A DNA stretch of 28,897 nt, from positions 1-28,897 of the IMG/VR virus record IMGVR_UViG_3300028559_002697, one strand, 5' to 3'. The notes under the pieces were generated by a model that saw nothing but the letters and a program-made list of their open reading frames with translations, ran no database searches and was not told the DNA's origin. This DNA is from a virus. Shown here piece after piece: positions 9,205 through 15,777 of the stretch. How positions within the stretch are numbered: the stretch's first letter is position 1; the number at the start of each line of letters is the position of its first letter. A program made the position numbers and the translations under genes.

Positions 9205-9526
9205 TTATTCACTTTCTACTCCGCCAATACTGACACGCGCTGCGTTCTGAAGCGATTGGATCAGGGCATTTGCAGAACCAAGCGGAAGAAAAACATCCAT
9301 TTCAGGCTGGAGCCTCGTTCCTGAATTGAACAAAAGCCGCACTCCGCATTTGGATAAATCGCTATCGTCTTGACATGCTCCAACGATCAGAACCCCATTA
9401 TCAGGGAATTTAAAGTATGCCCGTTGCCCGTTGCCCGTTGCCCGTTGCCCGTTGCCCGTTGCCCGTTGCCCGTTGCCCGTTGCCCGTTGCGTTTCTTGTT
9501 TCAGGATTTCTTAGTATCACTTCCAC
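9205..9526 (-). pseudogene. Small gene interrupted by a 7-bp tandem repeat (phase-variable or decayed)
   Basis: Downstream of the repeat one frame reads AYFKFPDNGVLIVGACQDD and continues to ESE-TAA, about 69 residues with a soluble, coding-like composition (a second block is MDVFLPLGSANALIQSL) but no start codon. Upstream of the repeat a different frame opens after the stop of the tail gene at 9545, with a GTG at 9526 (VEVILRNPETRN), and runs through the repeat to TAA three codons beyond it. Losing one 7-bp unit or gaining two would join the two frames. The gene is therefore either phase-variable or a pseudogene. Product unknown. Confidence 0.45.
9419..9490. repeat. Heptanucleotide tandem repeat (GCCCGTT), 10.3 perfect copies
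   Basis: Ten identical 7-bp units plus two bases, flanked by non-repetitive, lower-GC sequence. Because 7 is not a multiple of 3, unit gain or loss changes reading frame. In the minus strand it reads as repeated ATGNGQR codons inside the broken gene. Confidence 0.95.
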
Positions 9527-9544
9527 AATAATTAGCCACTCTAA

Positions 9545-10243
9545 TCACGTCCGAAACCCCGCCTTCCTCGCCGCCTCGCGCACGGCAAAGTTCTCCAGCC
9601 TCCGCACCATGGCCGCCGCCTGGGAATCGATGGCGCTTTGAACCCTCCGCTCGATGTCGAGCGCAGGCGAGCCTTTGACCTTGTTGGTGGCGACAACCTC
9701 AATCGCCACGGCATTTGATTTGATCTTGCCCTCACCGGGAGCTGAATGCCTCGAGACCCATGCCGGGACCGGCACGCCGAGTTTTGTGGCAGCCGCTTTC
9801 CAGCCCGAAGCCAGGAACCCGACCATCTTCTTTTTCGATGAGATGTAGCGTTTCAAGTCGGACGCCTTGATTTTGATTCGCGGGTTGAGCTTCCGGTTCA
9901 CTCGTCCAGTTGGTGAGCGGTTGGCTTTGTGGATGGCAGCGGGAGATGCGTTTGAGGCTTCCTCCACGAACATGCCTGCTGCCCGAAGAATGTTTATTGG
10001 AGCTTTTGGCGGGACGTAAGGCTGCATGAGTTTGAGGATGTCGCGCTCCACCTTCGCCTCCCCCCGCTTCTTGGCCCCCTGACCTGTTGCGTTTTTGCCG
10101 CCGGGCGGTGTCCAGTCGATGATTTTCCGCAGCACGCCCCGTGCCTGTTCCCGTAGGACCACCTCAGCCGCACGTTTGCCGTTGCGCCGGAATTCCTTCA
10201 GGGCGGCATCGAATTTTGTCTTATCGAGTTCAAGGTTCATCAT
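9545..10243 (-). CDS. Minor tail protein (gpZ / HK97 gp10-like)
   Basis: A 232-residue basic protein. Residues 1-45 form an amphipathic helix-rich start, followed by VLREQARGVLRKIIDWTPPGG, which resembles the N-terminal part of phage minor tail proteins of the gpZ/gp10 type (an A-x-x-x-L-x-x-I-x-x-x-TP pattern). The centre is Lys/Arg-rich (KIKASDLKRYISSKKKMVGF). The ATG-ATG start overlaps the end of the frameshifted chaperone frame by 14 nt and has TTGAC 17 nt upstream. In lambda, gpZ precedes the tail tube gene; here the gene sits after the chaperones, so the order is rearranged. Alternatively a tape-measure-associated protein. Confidence 0.6.
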   Translation of the reverse strand: MMNLELDKTKFDAALKEFRRNGKRAAEVVLREQARGVLRKIIDWTPPGGKNATGQGAKKRGEAKVERDILKLMQPYVPPKAPINILRAAGMFVEEASNASPAAIHKANRSPTGRVNRKLNPRIKIKASDLKRYISSKKKMVGFLASGWKAAATKLGVPVPAWVSRHSAPGEGKIKSNAVAIEVVATNKVKGSPALDIERRVQSAIDSQAAAMVRRLENFAVREAARKAGFRT

Positions 10244-10834
10244 CTTCGATCTGGAGCGCGGTCAACTTCGTGATCTGCTCCTCGATCGGAGCGGACGGAG
10301 CGACCGTCCACGCGCCTGATTGCCAGAGCGCACAATGCTGGTAGGCGAGTGCCCGCCAGAGCGGGAGTTCCCAGAGGATGAAGGCTTCCGGCCAGCCGGT
10401 CTTTTCGGCCAGCGTGAATACGCGCGAGGCGATCCAGGCTGGCGCTAGGAGTTTGGGGGCGCGTCCTTGTCCTCGCTGCCGGGGCGCGGGATCACGTCCA
10501 CGGACTGCGAGGCGGCAGCGGTGAGACCGTTCTCGACCTCGCGGATGATCGCCGGGATGTCGGCAACAGGAATCGCCTGAGAAAACCGAAAAACCTCGGC
10601 ATGAAAAACATCCGGCGCGGAATATGCGGCCCGCAGGACCGCTTCCAACGGTGCGCCGTGGATGTAGGCGTATTCGAGGGCTGCCGTGAGATGGTCGGGC
10701 GCAGTATTACCCGGCGGCACGACAAACGCGTTTCCGGTGCGGTGGAGGATCGCATATGAACCACTGGAAAGCGGACGGAGCTTGAGTCCGGCGGGTTCGG
10801 CGGCTGGACGGAGGAAATCGGTGGCGTCGTTCAT
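10230..10834 (-). CDS. Tail assembly chaperone, -1 frameshift product (gpGT-like)
   Basis: Slippage by -1 on CCCAAAC (10451-10457) fuses the 128 N-terminal residues of the short form to 73 further residues, 201 in all. The extension reads LLAPAWIASRVFTLAEK, then TGWPEAFILWELPLWRALAY, and ends IEDDEP before TGA at 10230-10232. The motif E-x-x-L-P-L-x-x-A-L-A-Y-x-H is like the gpT-type domain that recruits tail tube subunits. No other reading of this 200-nt gap gives a gene, and it has no ATG of its own, which supports frameshifting. Efficiency cannot be judged from sequence. Confidence 0.8.
10445..10834 (-). CDS. Tail assembly chaperone, short form (gpG-like)
   Basis: A 129-residue protein, mainly helical with an acidic, Pro-rich tail ending in DKDAPPNS. 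Location between the tail-tube-like genes and the tape measure matches lambda gpG, which coats the tape measure during assembly. Start ATG overlaps the stop of the upstream gene (ATGA), indicating coupling. Its last codons contain a perfect X-XXY-YYZ slippery heptamer (C-CCA-AAC), and an open -1 frame follows. This two-product arrangement is the hallmark of G/GT chaperones in long-tailed phages, and is the main evidence for the call since sequence similarity is weak. Confidence 0.75.
   Translation of the reverse strand: MNDATDFLRPAAEPAGLKLRPLSSGSYAILHRTGNAFVVPPGNTAPDHLTAALEYAYIHGAPLEAVLRAAYSAPDVFHAEVFRFSQAIPVADIPAIIREVENGLTAAASQSVDVIPRPGSEDKDAPPNS
10451..10457 (-). promoter_or_regulatory. Programmed -1 ribosomal frameshift site CCCAAAC
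   Basis: On the coding strand the zero frame is CCC-CCA-AAC-TCC-TAG. The heptamer C-CCA-AAC allows both tRNAs to re-pair in the -1 frame as CCC-AAA. The zero-frame stop follows two codons later. Confidence 0.8.
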
Positions 10835-11325
10835 TTGAGGTAGGAGAGAAGTTTCTGGCGTTTGTCTTCGGGAAGATCTGCCGGGAGCGTGACTTGCCGG
10901 TTACCCCGGCGCACGAGGGCGGCAGGTTTGAGCGTGCGGATCCGGTCGCGGAGATCGCCGTGAGCGCGGAAGGCCCAGCGAAGAAACGAAATCGGATGGT
11001 CGGGATTCGCCAGGCACCAATCTTCGCTCTCGAACCGCCGACGGAATTCGGGAAATTCAATATCCTCGTCCGGGGATTTGAAGATGCCGCGTGTGGCCCC
11101 GTCGATGAACCACTCGACCCGGCGCAGCGGGCCGTTCTCGGTTTGCTCGACCGTGTCGCGGAACCCGCCAGGTTCGACCAGCTTGAACCCGCTCGTCAGC
11201 GCGGCGGCGATGAGTTGGGTGTTGGGACTCGTGAGCGGGTTGTTGGTGAATCGCAGTTTGCCCTCGGGCGTCTGCTGGGCTTTTGCCTCCTCTGCAATCC
11301 AGTGGAATGATTGGCCGTTTGTCAT
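10831..11325 (-). CDS. Tail-region protein upstream of the chaperones
   Basis: A 164-residue protein starting MTNGQSFHWIAEE. I prefer this ATG to longer frames that run back through the end of the previous gene. It contains mixed alpha/beta sequence with a QQTPEGKLRFTNNPLTSPNTQ segment (about 18-37), an EWFIDGATRG motif near 78 and a WCLANPDHPISFLRWAF stretch near 109. Last codons overlap the start of the chaperone (ATGA). I do not recognise the family. Synteny, between the two tail-tube-like paralogues and the chaperone, suggests a structural or assembly role in the tail. Confidence 0.6.
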   Translation of the reverse strand: MTNGQSFHWIAEEAKAQQTPEGKLRFTNNPLTSPNTQLIAAALTSGFKLVEPGGFRDTVEQTENGPLRRVEWFIDGATRGIFKSPDEDIEFPEFRRRFESEDWCLANPDHPISFLRWAFRAHGDLRDRIRTLKPAALVRRGNRQVTLPADLPEDKRQKLLSYLK

Positions 11326-11351
11326 GATGGGATCGGTTGGTGTGAAATTGA

Positions 11352-11666
11352 TCAGGTGGCCGACGGGTAACCCTGGCCGGAATATTCCCATTCCTCCCAG
11401 TCGTCGTTCTTGGTGGATTCCTTCACTGTGGTCACGATGACCTTGCCGCTCACGCCCGTCGGGGCTGTCGCCGCCTTGAGCGCGACCGGGCACGCAGCGC
11501 CTTTGCCGCGCACGCTGAATTCAAACGTGGGATCCTGGACGGCGGCGTTCGAGTAGTTGCCGCTCCTGTCGGTGAGGATTTTGACGTCACCTTTGCTCGA
11601 AACCTCCGCCGATTGGGCGGTGGCCTCGGTGACGAGTGTGATTCCGATGTCAGTGGGTGCGGCCAT
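11352..11666 (-). CDS. Tail tube-like protein, paralogue B
   Basis: A 104-residue protein beginning MAAPTDIGITLVTEA. It resembles its upstream neighbour in length and in its C-terminal half: here ESTKNDDWEEWEYSGQGY, there ASESNDDFPDYEITYQKF, each after a stretch of beta strands with a GKG turn. The two are probably a tandem duplication. Small beta-sandwich proteins in this position form the tail tube (gpV role) in lambda-like phages, or act as decoration proteins. Start is 1 nt after the upstream stop (TGATATG), so translation is coupled. Confidence 0.6.
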   Translation of the reverse strand: MAAPTDIGITLVTEATAQSAEVSSKGDVKILTDRSGNYSNAAVQDPTFEFSVRGKGAACPVALKAATAPTGVSGKVIVTTVKESTKNDDWEEWEYSGQGYPSAT

Positions 11667-11667
11667 A

Positions 11668-11976
11668 TCAGGTGGAAGCGAACTTCTGGTAAGTGATCTC
11701 GTAGTCGGGGAAATCGTCGTTGCTCTCGGACGCCTTCGCGGAGGTAATGACCGCCGTTGAACCAACAGCCGTGTTACGGGAAACCGATGGCGAATACGTG
11801 CCCTTGCCTTTGAGCGTGACCGTGGTGGTGACAACCCCTTTGGGCACGGCCAACTTGGAGACGCCCGTGGCATCCTTGCAGGTCGCGACCTCGACGCTCT
11901 TTTCCTGCGAGGATTCCTGCAGATAGCCGGCGGCAGGGTCGGTTACGCCGAAGAGATTGATTGTCGCGAAGGCCAT
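11668..11976 (-). CDS. Tail tube-like protein, paralogue A
   Basis: A 102-residue, beta-rich protein starting MAFATINLFGVTD. It contains VEVATCKDATGVSK, a TVTLKGKGTYSPS strand-turn near residue 55 and the C-terminal ASESNDDFPDYEITY pattern shared with paralogue B. Both paralogues sit where the major tail tube protein is expected, but they are only half the size of lambda gpV. Either each supplies one domain, or one forms the tube and the other modifies it. Start is 1 nt from the upstream stop (TGACATG). Confidence 0.6.
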   Translation of the reverse strand: MAFATINLFGVTDPAAGYLQESSQEKSVEVATCKDATGVSKLAVPKGVVTTTVTLKGKGTYSPSVSRNTAVGSTAVITSAKASESNDDFPDYEITYQKFAST

Positions 11977-11977
11977 G

Positions 11978-12190
11978 TCAGGGGAGTTCGCATCCGGTCA
12001 GTTTGAGATCGAACTGGATGATGTAGGAACGTTGAACCGTGTCGCCGGAGATCGTCTGGGAACGGGTGATCGAGAATCCTTTCGCGCGTGCCTGGGCGGG
12101 GATCGCCTCAAACTGGGCGAGCGCCTTCTCGCAGAAATCGTAAGCGGAACGGCGAATCTCGGGTTTCGGCTCGGGTGATGTATCAGCCAT
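11978..12190 (-). CDS. Small tail-region protein
   Basis: A 70-residue protein (MADTSPEPKPEIRRSAYDFC start). It has an N-terminal helix-forming part and a C-terminal beta hairpin (SYIIQFDLKLTGCELP). The ATG lies 14 nt after a TTGAC motif (12205-12209), which contains the stop of the upstream gene. It is tightly packed between the tail-terminator-like gene and the tube-like paralogues, so it is probably a virion or assembly protein. No family recognised. Confidence 0.55.
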   Translation of the reverse strand: MADTSPEPKPEIRRSAYDFCEKALAQFEAIPAQARAKGFSITRSQTISGDTVQRSYIIQFDLKLTGCELP

Positions 12191-12205
12191 GCACCGACGG
12201 CCATG

Positions 12206-12607
12206 TCAACCGAGGCAGATCCCGGCAACGAGTTCGATGGTCGAACGCCAGGTGTTCTCGACAATATCCTCCCCCTGCGAGCGGACGTGGAACCCGTGAA
12301 GTGAGATACTGCCGGCAGCGGCATCGAACAGGATCTTCGCCTCCGCTGGATCAATGAGCGAAAGTGCCAGCATTCCTGCCGCCTCACGGTGCCGGGACTC
12401 GCCCATGTCGAAAGCCGGTGTGCCGAGATGCACTTTCACGGTTGCCCGGTAAAGTGGCCCCGCCACATGCTCGCACTCCGGGCACTCGACGATGACCATC
12501 TGGGCGTCCGAGGGATGCGGCTTTGAACTTGTCGCCTCCCGCACATGCACGCCAGGCATGGCCGCCTGGATCACTGCCACGAAGCCGCGTTCGATGTCCG
12601 TGTTCAT
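12206..12607 (-). CDS. Tail completion/terminator-like protein (gpU position)
   Basis: A 133-residue protein starting MNTDIERGFVAVIQAAMPGV. It has the general make-up of small tail-terminator proteins: an N-terminal helix (residues 4-16), a beta core and a helix (AGMLALSLIDPAEAKILFDAA). CPECEH near residue 40 is a single CxxC. Its ATG overlaps the stop of the head-tail joining gene, which supports joint production. The gpU-like call rests on order (after the joining protein, before tube proteins) and size, not on a motif. Confidence 0.55.
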   Translation of the reverse strand: MNTDIERGFVAVIQAAMPGVHVREATSSKPHPSDAQMVIVECPECEHVAGPLYRATVKVHLGTPAFDMGESRHREAAGMLALSLIDPAEAKILFDAAAGSISLHGFHVRSQGEDIVENTWRSTIELVAGICLG

Positions 12608-12909
12608 TCGACCGGCTCCACAGTGAGTGTGACGAGAGGATGCGGCGGGCGGTTTGAGACCCGAACGATCCGAAAGGTTTCCCCGGCGTAGGTGAGCGTC
12701 TGGCCAATCTGCGGAATTGCCGAAAGGTTGTTGCGTAACAACTTTACCGTGAAATTGCCTGAGGCGGTGAACCCTCCTGCCCCGAGTTCGAGGGTTTCCT
12801 GCGGTTCGGAGATCAGGGCCGGTAGGGTGCGACCGCCAAGCACCACTTCTTTCCCGAACTCGGAGAAGATTCCAGCCGCATCGGCGGCCATTTCATCGTG
12901 GATGGACAT
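12604..12909 (-). CDS. Head-tail joining protein (gpFII-like)
   Basis: A 101-residue protein starting MSIHDEMAADAAGIFSEFGK. N-terminal helix, then a small beta barrel (VVLGGRTLPALISEP, GQTLTYAGETFRIVRV, LVTLTVEPVE) typical of gpFII-type proteins that sit at the bottom of the head and bind the tail. Start lies 14 nt after TTGAC (12924-12928). The gene is the first of the tail block after the tRNA/RNA-repair island, which separates it from the head genes. It contains the palindrome GTTGTTNCGTAACAAC at 12727-12742. Confidence 0.65.
   Translation of the reverse strand: MSIHDEMAADAAGIFSEFGKEVVLGGRTLPALISEPQETLELGAGGFTASGNFTVKLLRNNLSAIPQIGQTLTYAGETFRIVRVSNRPPHPLVTLTVEPVE
12727..12742. repeat. Palindrome GTTGTTGCGTAACAAC, copy 1
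   Basis: Perfect 6-bp inverted repeat with a 4-nt centre inside the joining-protein gene, coding LLRNN on the minus strand. A longer copy of the same palindrome lies at 24720-24739. Confidence 0.7.
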
Positions 12910-13216
12910 GCCCCGCCGGGCGTGTCAACGGATACTTCTATGACTGATAAATGAACGAGGCATGGTCTGCCTCATGCCGTAGGCAAAGTGGAAACTAGTA
13001 TTCGACAATTAGGTGTAATCCTCATCACCCGGCAGTCACACACAGAGACCCGGCTTGACAACGGAACCGCGCGGCAATAGCACAAGGGTAAGTTCAATGA
13101 CGCTATCGCTCCATCGCAGTCCCGTTTCATCATGGATAAAGACATCCATGTTGGGGGCTTATTGCGTCGCGGAAGTCCGGCAATTCGGCGGCATCAATAC
13201 TCCAGCAAACCCGCGA
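12910..13216. other. Divergent intergenic region between tail block and RNA-repair operon
   Basis: About 300 nt with no convincing gene. It should hold the promoters of both flanking operons. TTGACA at 13055-13060 could be a -35 box for the plus-strand genes, but no good -10 follows. Other items are an inverted repeat CATGGAT/ATCCATG at 13131-13150 and the TTGAC start motif of the minus-strand gene at 12924-12928. The first part is lower in GC than its surroundings. Confidence 0.4.
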
Positions 13217-13288
13217 GCGAGCAGGTAGAATCCAGAACCTTTTTTCGATTTTCCAACCCTGCTCGCCGAAAGACGAGCAGGGTTTTTT
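13217..13288 (+). promoter_or_regulatory. Attenuator-like leader of the RNA-repair operon
   Basis: Three segments can pair in two exclusive ways. Segment 1 GCGAGCAGG (13217-13225) is fully complementary to segment 2 CCTGCTCGC (13258-13266). Segment 2 also pairs with segment 3 CGAGCAGGG (13274-13282) to form a terminator stem. Pairing 1:2 would prevent termination. The sensed signal is not visible. Confidence 0.6.
13255..13288 (+). terminator. Rho-independent terminator 23 nt before the RlaP gene
   Basis: Eleven-bp stem AACCCTGCTCG / CGAGCAGGGTT with an 8-nt loop, followed by a run of six T. It lies upstream of a gene on the same strand, so it is likely to act conditionally. Confidence 0.8.
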
Positions 13289-13310
13289 CGTTTCCACCAA
13301 AACCACCGAT

Positions 13311-14072
13311 ATGAAAACCATAATCCAATCCGAACTGAGCCGCATCGAGAGCGAATACGGCGTGCAGGTGCTTTATGCCGTCGAATCCGGCAGCCGAGCT
13401 TGGGGGTTCGCGTCGACCGACAGCGACTACGACGTGCGGTTTATCTACCTGCGTGCTCCGGAGTGGTATCTTTCCGTCGAGCAGAAGCGCGATGTGATCG
13501 AGGAGCCGATCAGCGGCGATCTCGACATCAGCGGCTGGGATCTGCGCAAGGCGCTCGGCCTCCTGCGGAAGTCCAACCCTCCCCTGCTCGAATGGCTAAG
13601 ATCGGCCATCGTGTATCGGGAGGACGTGGAATTCTCCACTGGCTTCCGTGCCCTGGCAGAACATTACTACAGTCCGGCGAAATGCTTTCTTCACTACCTG
13701 CACATGGCCGAGGGAAATTTCCGAGATTACCTGCGCGGGGAGGTTGTCTGGCTGAAAAAGTATCTCTACGTGCTCCGGCCTATCTGCGCCTGCCGGTGGA
13801 TCGAGCGCGGGCTCGGTCCAGTGCCGATGGAGTTCTCCAAACTCGTGGACAAGACGATTGACGACGTGATGCTGCGCTTCGCCATCGCCGACCTCGTCGT
13901 GCGCAAACGAAACGGGGAGGAATTGGACCGCGCACCACGCGTGCCGGTAATCAGCGAGTTTGTCGAATCCGAACTCGCCAGACTGGCTGACATCGCGCCT
14001 GAGAAAACCGATCCTCCGCCGTTCGCCGATCTCGACGCATTCTTCCGAAACATCCTTCTCAAAGCCGCATGA
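13311..14072 (+). CDS. rlaP: RNA-repair nucleotidyltransferase, RlaP (DNA polymerase beta superfamily)
   Basis: A 253-residue protein. Residues 20-45 carry the polymerase-beta nucleotidyltransferase signature: a hydrophobic strand, GSRAWGF (27-33) and SDYDVR (38-43), giving the GS and paired acidic residues that bind nucleotide and metal (D39, D41). The rest is helical. This matches the RlaP (YcgL-like) family, predicted from gene neighbourhoods to work with RNA ligases in RNA repair, probably by adding nucleotides to damaged RNA ends. The gene overlaps rtcB by four bases (ATGA), the expected partner, which strengthens the call. An attenuator-like leader lies just upstream. The biochemical activity of the family is mainly predicted; CCA or end repair of tRNA is an inference. 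Confidence 0.85.
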   Translation: MKTIIQSELSRIESEYGVQVLYAVESGSRAWGFASTDSDYDVRFIYLRAPEWYLSVEQKRDVIEEPISGDLDISGWDLRKALGLLRKSNPPLLEWLRSAIVYREDVEFSTGFRALAEHYYSPAKCFLHYLHMAEGNFRDYLRGEVVWLKKYLYVLRPICACRWIERGLGPVPMEFSKLVDKTIDDVMLRFAIADLVVRKRNGEELDRAPRVPVISEFVESELARLADIAPEKTDPPPFADLDAFFRNILLKAA

Positions 14073-15454
14073 AAACCAAAGACATCCTCAAACTTGGCGT
14101 TCCCCTCGGGAAACCGATGGACGAGGCCTTCATTTTTATTTCTGCCTTCTGCACGGGAGGTGGAGATAAGGAGAGCCTCGGAGCGGAAATTTCCGCGATC
14201 GTTGCCGCACCCAGCACCTTCGCTGAGGATCCGCTTCGCGGTCCCCTTGCGACCGCACTACAAGCTCCGGACCTCTACATGCCCGGAAAACCGCCGGCCC
14301 CGTGGAAGCAGTGGGGATCTGATATCGATGACATGGCACTCAAGCAGATCGAAGCGGCAAGCCTGCTGCCGATTTCTGTCGCTGCTGCCCTGATGCCTGA
14401 TGCACACGTCGGATACGGGCTGCCGATCGGGGGCGTGCTGGCCACGGAAAACGCCGTCATCCCGTATGCCGTGGGCGTGGATATCGCGTGTCGCATGAAG
14501 ATGAGCGTCCTCGACCTGCCGACGGGCTGGCTCAGTGACCGAAAAGACCGGCTGGCTGAAGCCATCGAAAAGGAGGCCAAGTTTGGTGTCGGCTCCACTT
14601 TTAAGGACCGCAGGGCACACGCTGTCCTCGACGAGGACTGGTCGGTGAGTCCCATGACGGCAAAAAACAAGGAACGCGCATGGGCGCAACTCGGAACGAG
14701 CGGGAGCGGAAACCACTTCGTGGAATTCGGTCTCCTGACGGTGACCGACAAAACGTGTGGACTTGAACCCGGCGAATACGTGGCGCTCCTCTCTCACAGC
14801 GGAAGCCGTGGAACCGGGGCGGCTGTTTGCGACCACTACAGCAAGATCGCCACGGCCCAGCATAGAGAACTGCCGAAGGAATTGTCGCGCCTCGCGTGGC
14901 TCTCCCTCGACAGCGCGGACGGTCAGGAATACTGGGCGTCCATGAACCTGATGGGCCGGTATGCGGCGGCCAACCATGCCCTCATCCACAAACACATCAC
15001 CGAAAACCTCGGAGTCGAGGTCCTCTTGGATGTTGAAAACCATCACAACTTCGCGTGGAAGGAAGTCCATTTCGGAAAAGAAGTCATCGTCCACCGCAAA
15101 GGGGCAACCCCGGCGGGGGATGGCGTGCTCGGAATCATTCCAGGCTCGATGGCAACTCCCGGCTTCCTCGTCAGCGGAAAAGGCAACGCGGACTCGCTCA
15201 ACTCGGCTTCGCACGGCGCGGGTCGTGCGATGAGTCGCACCCGTGCAAACGAAACGCTTTCCTGGCACGATGCAAACGCATTTCTGCGAGAGCGCGGCGT
15301 CACGTTGATCTCTGCCGGACTCGACGAAGTTCCGTTTGCCTACAAGGACATCGAAACCGTGATGTCGGCCCAAACTGATCTGGTCAAGGTGCTGGCCCGC
15401 TTCGACCCCAGACTGGTCAAAATGTGCCCGAGCGGGGAGCGTCCCGAGGACTAA
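14069..15454 (+). CDS. rtcB: RNA-splicing ligase RtcB
   Basis: A 461-residue RtcB. It joins RNA ends carrying 2',3'-cyclic or 3' phosphate to 5'-OH ends using GTP and Mn2+, the ends left by anticodon nucleases. Visible motifs: PDAHVGYG (110-117), VDIAC (137-141) with metal-binding Asp138 and Cys141, GSGNHFVE (212-219), HSGSRG (243-248), HNFAW (326-330), HRKGATPAGDG (342-352), IPGSMAT (357-363) and HGAGRAMSR (382-390), whose His382 should be the guanylylated residue. All catalytic residues appear intact. It is co-translated with RlaP and lies about 650 nt from a 37-tRNA array, pointing to tRNA as substrate. Confidence 0.95.
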   Translation: MKTKDILKLGVPLGKPMDEAFIFISAFCTGGGDKESLGAEISAIVAAPSTFAEDPLRGPLATALQAPDLYMPGKPPAPWKQWGSDIDDMALKQIEAASLLPISVAAALMPDAHVGYGLPIGGVLATENAVIPYAVGVDIACRMKMSVLDLPTGWLSDRKDRLAEAIEKEAKFGVGSTFKDRRAHAVLDEDWSVSPMTAKNKERAWAQLGTSGSGNHFVEFGLLTVTDKTCGLEPGEYVALLSHSGSRGTGAAVCDHYSKIATAQHRELPKELSRLAWLSLDSADGQEYWASMNLMGRYAAANHALIHKHITENLGVEVLLDVENHHNFAWKEVHFGKEVIVHRKGATPAGDGVLGIIPGSMATPGFLVSGKGNADSLNSASHGAGRAMSRTRANETLSWHDANAFLRERGVTLISAGLDEVPFAYKDIETVMSAQTDLVKVLARFDPRLVKMCPSGERPED

Positions 15455-15514
15455 ACATGCGCTGAGAATAGCCTGCTAATTATCCTAACATTTTCGCTTG
15501 ACTCTATATTTTCT

Positions 15515-15682
15515 ATGTCTAATGTTTCTCGTATCTTCAATGAAAACGAGAGCATATCATCAACCGATAACGAATACCGACTGCCGTCGGAGTCGTGCTC
15601 TCGCATCCGCGTGGTTTTCACTCGGTATGATCGAAGCCACACTTACGACGGAGGCCAGGACCTCGTAGAAGTTTTCACATAA
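15515..15682 (+). CDS. Small hypothetical protein (55 aa), or structured RNA
   Basis: Reads MSNVSRIFNENESISSTDNE and ends with a beta-like VEVFT. The ATG is 12 nt after TTGAC (15498-15502), the start-site motif used elsewhere here, and a terminator follows 10 nt after the stop. Against coding: the same bases fold well, with CGAGAGCA / TGCTCTCG enclosing a CGACT/AGTCG hairpin, and the opposite strand is also open for 63 codons. Function unknown. Confidence 0.45.
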   Translation: MSNVSRIFNENESISSTDNEYRLPSESCSRIRVVFTRYDRSHTYDGGQDLVEVFT

Positions 15683-15692
15683 ACATTCGACG

Positions 15693-15723
15693 AACCCGGC
15701 CTCAAACGAGTCCGGGTTTTTTT
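15693..15723 (+). terminator. Rho-independent terminator after the RNA-repair operon
   Basis: Stem AACCCGG-c-CTC / GAG-t-CCGGGTT with an AAAC loop and a run of seven T. Confidence 0.85.
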
Positions 15724-15777
15724 ATTTCCTATTACCGAACCAAATTTTTCCTAAACAAGACATAGAACGAAAAAGGA

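Noticed and set aside
9417-9641. Plus-strand frame of repeated MPVARCPL units
   Set aside because: It is a translation of the 7-bp tandem repeat and then of the antisense of the tail gene.
13055-13076. GGAACCGCG resembling the end of a T-box antiterminator
   Set aside because: The preceding bases do not match the T-box consensus, the TGG that pairs with the tRNA end is CGG here, and the terminator is nearly 200 nt away.
13132-13314. 60-codon frame upstream of rlaP
   Set aside because: It runs through the attenuator and terminator stem and has non-coding composition; the overlap of its stop with the rlaP ATG appears fortuitous.
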